Below the pieces are notes generated by a model. It was given only the letters and a program-made list of their open reading frames with translations, was not told the origin of the DNA and ran no database searches. Of a DNA stretch of 49,811 bases, positions 49,219 to 49,811 are shown one piece after another (positions within the stretch are counted from its first letter, which is position 1; every line of letters begins with the position of its first letter). The stretch is from Streptomyces hydrogenans (GTDB lineage: Bacteria; Actinomycetota; Actinomycetes; Streptomycetales; Streptomycetaceae). The stretch is taken from positions 1 to 49,811 of the forward strand of contig NZ_BNBS01000056.1 of assembly GCF_014656075.1 (NCBI RefSeq), written 5' to 3'. The position numbers and the translations under genes are program-made.

Positions 49219-49811
49219 GTGGACGTCCTCGTGTGCGCGGGCTGCGGAGCGGAGCTGTCGGTACCGGTGGAGCGGGTGGCCCTGCCCCCGGAGGCCCACG
49301 CCTCGGGCCACCACGCGTGGATGCCCGCACTCATGGAGCCGGGGACCTACGCCGTCGACCCCGACCCGTGGGGACGGCCGTGGCGGCGCCGGGAGGAGAT
49401 CGACGCGTCCGAGGCCGCCGCCCTCGGGGTGTACGCACCGCTGTACGCCGTCGCCACCGGCCCCCGGAACGTGATCGTCCTCGCCCCCGGCGACACCCGC
49501 GGCACCCGGCTGCTGCCCGAGCGGTCCGGCGACTCCTGCCTCGGCATCGTCGCCGGTGACGAGCCCAGCCTGCTGTGCGCGGGCTGCGGGCTCGGCGTCG
49601 GCTTCCGCGAGGACGACTGCGGGGTCTGGCAGACGGTCCGGTACGACCCCGGGGCCGTCGTCCGGCGGTCCCTCGGCGTCCCCGCGCCCGCCGCCCCGGT
49701 CCGGCCGCTGCCCCCGGTCGACCCGGAGGGCGGCTGGGACCTGCGCTGGACGGCCGCGGCCGGAACCGCCCTCGCCCGGCTGCTGGCCGCCGCCGGCGGC
49801 CGGGCCCCGGT
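49219..49811 (+). CDS. Conserved hypothetical protein with CxxC motifs (partial, runs off the window)
   Basis: An open frame from GTG 49219, immediately after the LOG stop, continues to the window edge without a stop (197 codons seen). It contains two zinc-ribbon-like pairs, VCAGCGAELS at residues 5-14 and LCAGCGLGVGFREDDCG near 120-136. Other segments are PWGRPWRRREEIDASEAAAL and PRNVIVLAPGDTRGTRLLPE. Codon composition is typical of neighbouring genes. I do not recognise the family; the direct abutment suggests cotranscription with the LOG gene. Confidence 0.75.
   Translation, partial: MDVLVCAGCGAELSVPVERVALPPEAHASGHHAWMPALMEPGTYAVDPDPWGRPWRRREEIDASEAAALGVYAPLYAVATGPRNVIVLAPGDTRGTRLLPERSGDSCLGIVAGDEPSLLCAGCGLGVGFREDDCGVWQTVRYDPGAVVRRSLGVPAPAAPVRPLPPVDPEGGWDLRWTAAAGTALARLLAAAGGRAP

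Overview
The window looks like a chromosomal core segment of a Streptomyces (high-GC actinomycete). GC is very high with third-position G/C bias, GTG and TTG starts are frequent, and the gene order rimP-nusA-rnpM-infB, proS, ispG-rseP-dxr followed by polyamine/GABA genes is the one I associate with the S. coelicolor SCO56xx-57xx region (from memory, not searched). No rRNA, tRNA, CRISPR array, insertion sequence or prophage was recognised.

Layout. (1) 1-2296, minus: the transcription/translation operon rimP, nusA, rnpM (ylxR) and the 5' end of infB. (2) 2478-5326, plus: a small lipoprotein, a frameshifted ferritin-like DUF4439 gene, an APH-type kinase lacking metal-binding residues, and an SPFH/band-7 protein. 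(3) 5405-13834, minus: proS, two GNAT acetyltransferases, ispG, an RseP-type site-2 protease, dxr, and a divergent aroA. (4) 14114-22815: an aldehyde dehydrogenase, an EamA transporter, a PucR regulator and a VirD4-like membrane protein with a broken Walker A (all minus), then gabT (plus). (5) 22917-26034: a PAP2 phosphatase, a GH18 chitinase with the classic chitinase-promoter repeats, and a small unknown gene preceded by a perfect CRP-type palindrome. (6) 26164-33350, minus: one polyamine operon, ALDH-potD-potA-potB-potC-PuuB-like oxidase. (7) 33526-40998: NADAR, DUF4190, aminofutalosine/adenosine deaminase, GDPD, methyltransferase, a two-component system, a secreted serine hydrolase and a small membrane protein. 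(8) 41064-45885: a second ALDH-potD pair, then an AsnC/Lrp regulator and a putrescine-type aminotransferase. (9) 46122-49811: an ABC ATPase/permease pair, a LOG-family protein and a partial CxxC protein.

How the genes work together. Regions 4, 6 and 8 together form a putrescine/GABA utilisation island. PotABCD imports polyamine. The PuuB-like flavin oxidase or the SpuC-like aminotransferase deaminates it (directly or as the gamma-glutamyl derivative). Three aldehyde dehydrogenases oxidise the aldehydes, and GabT passes the GABA amino group to 2-oxoglutarate. The PucR and AsnC/Lrp proteins are the obvious local regulators. The ALDH-potD unit occurs twice in the same order and strand, the second time without permease or ATPase genes.

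Most unusual observations: the duplicated ALDH-potD module; a chain of three ATGA-linked mini-ORFs in an 11-bp tandem repeat in the infB leader; a frameshift coinciding with a 10-bp tandem duplication; two nucleotide-binding-fold proteins lacking key residues; an ATTCCGT-type operator cluster at the polyamine operon; a consensus CRP palindrome; and three convergent gene pairs whose 3' ends overlap by 30-35 bp. No wholly new multi-gene system could be demonstrated from sequence alone.
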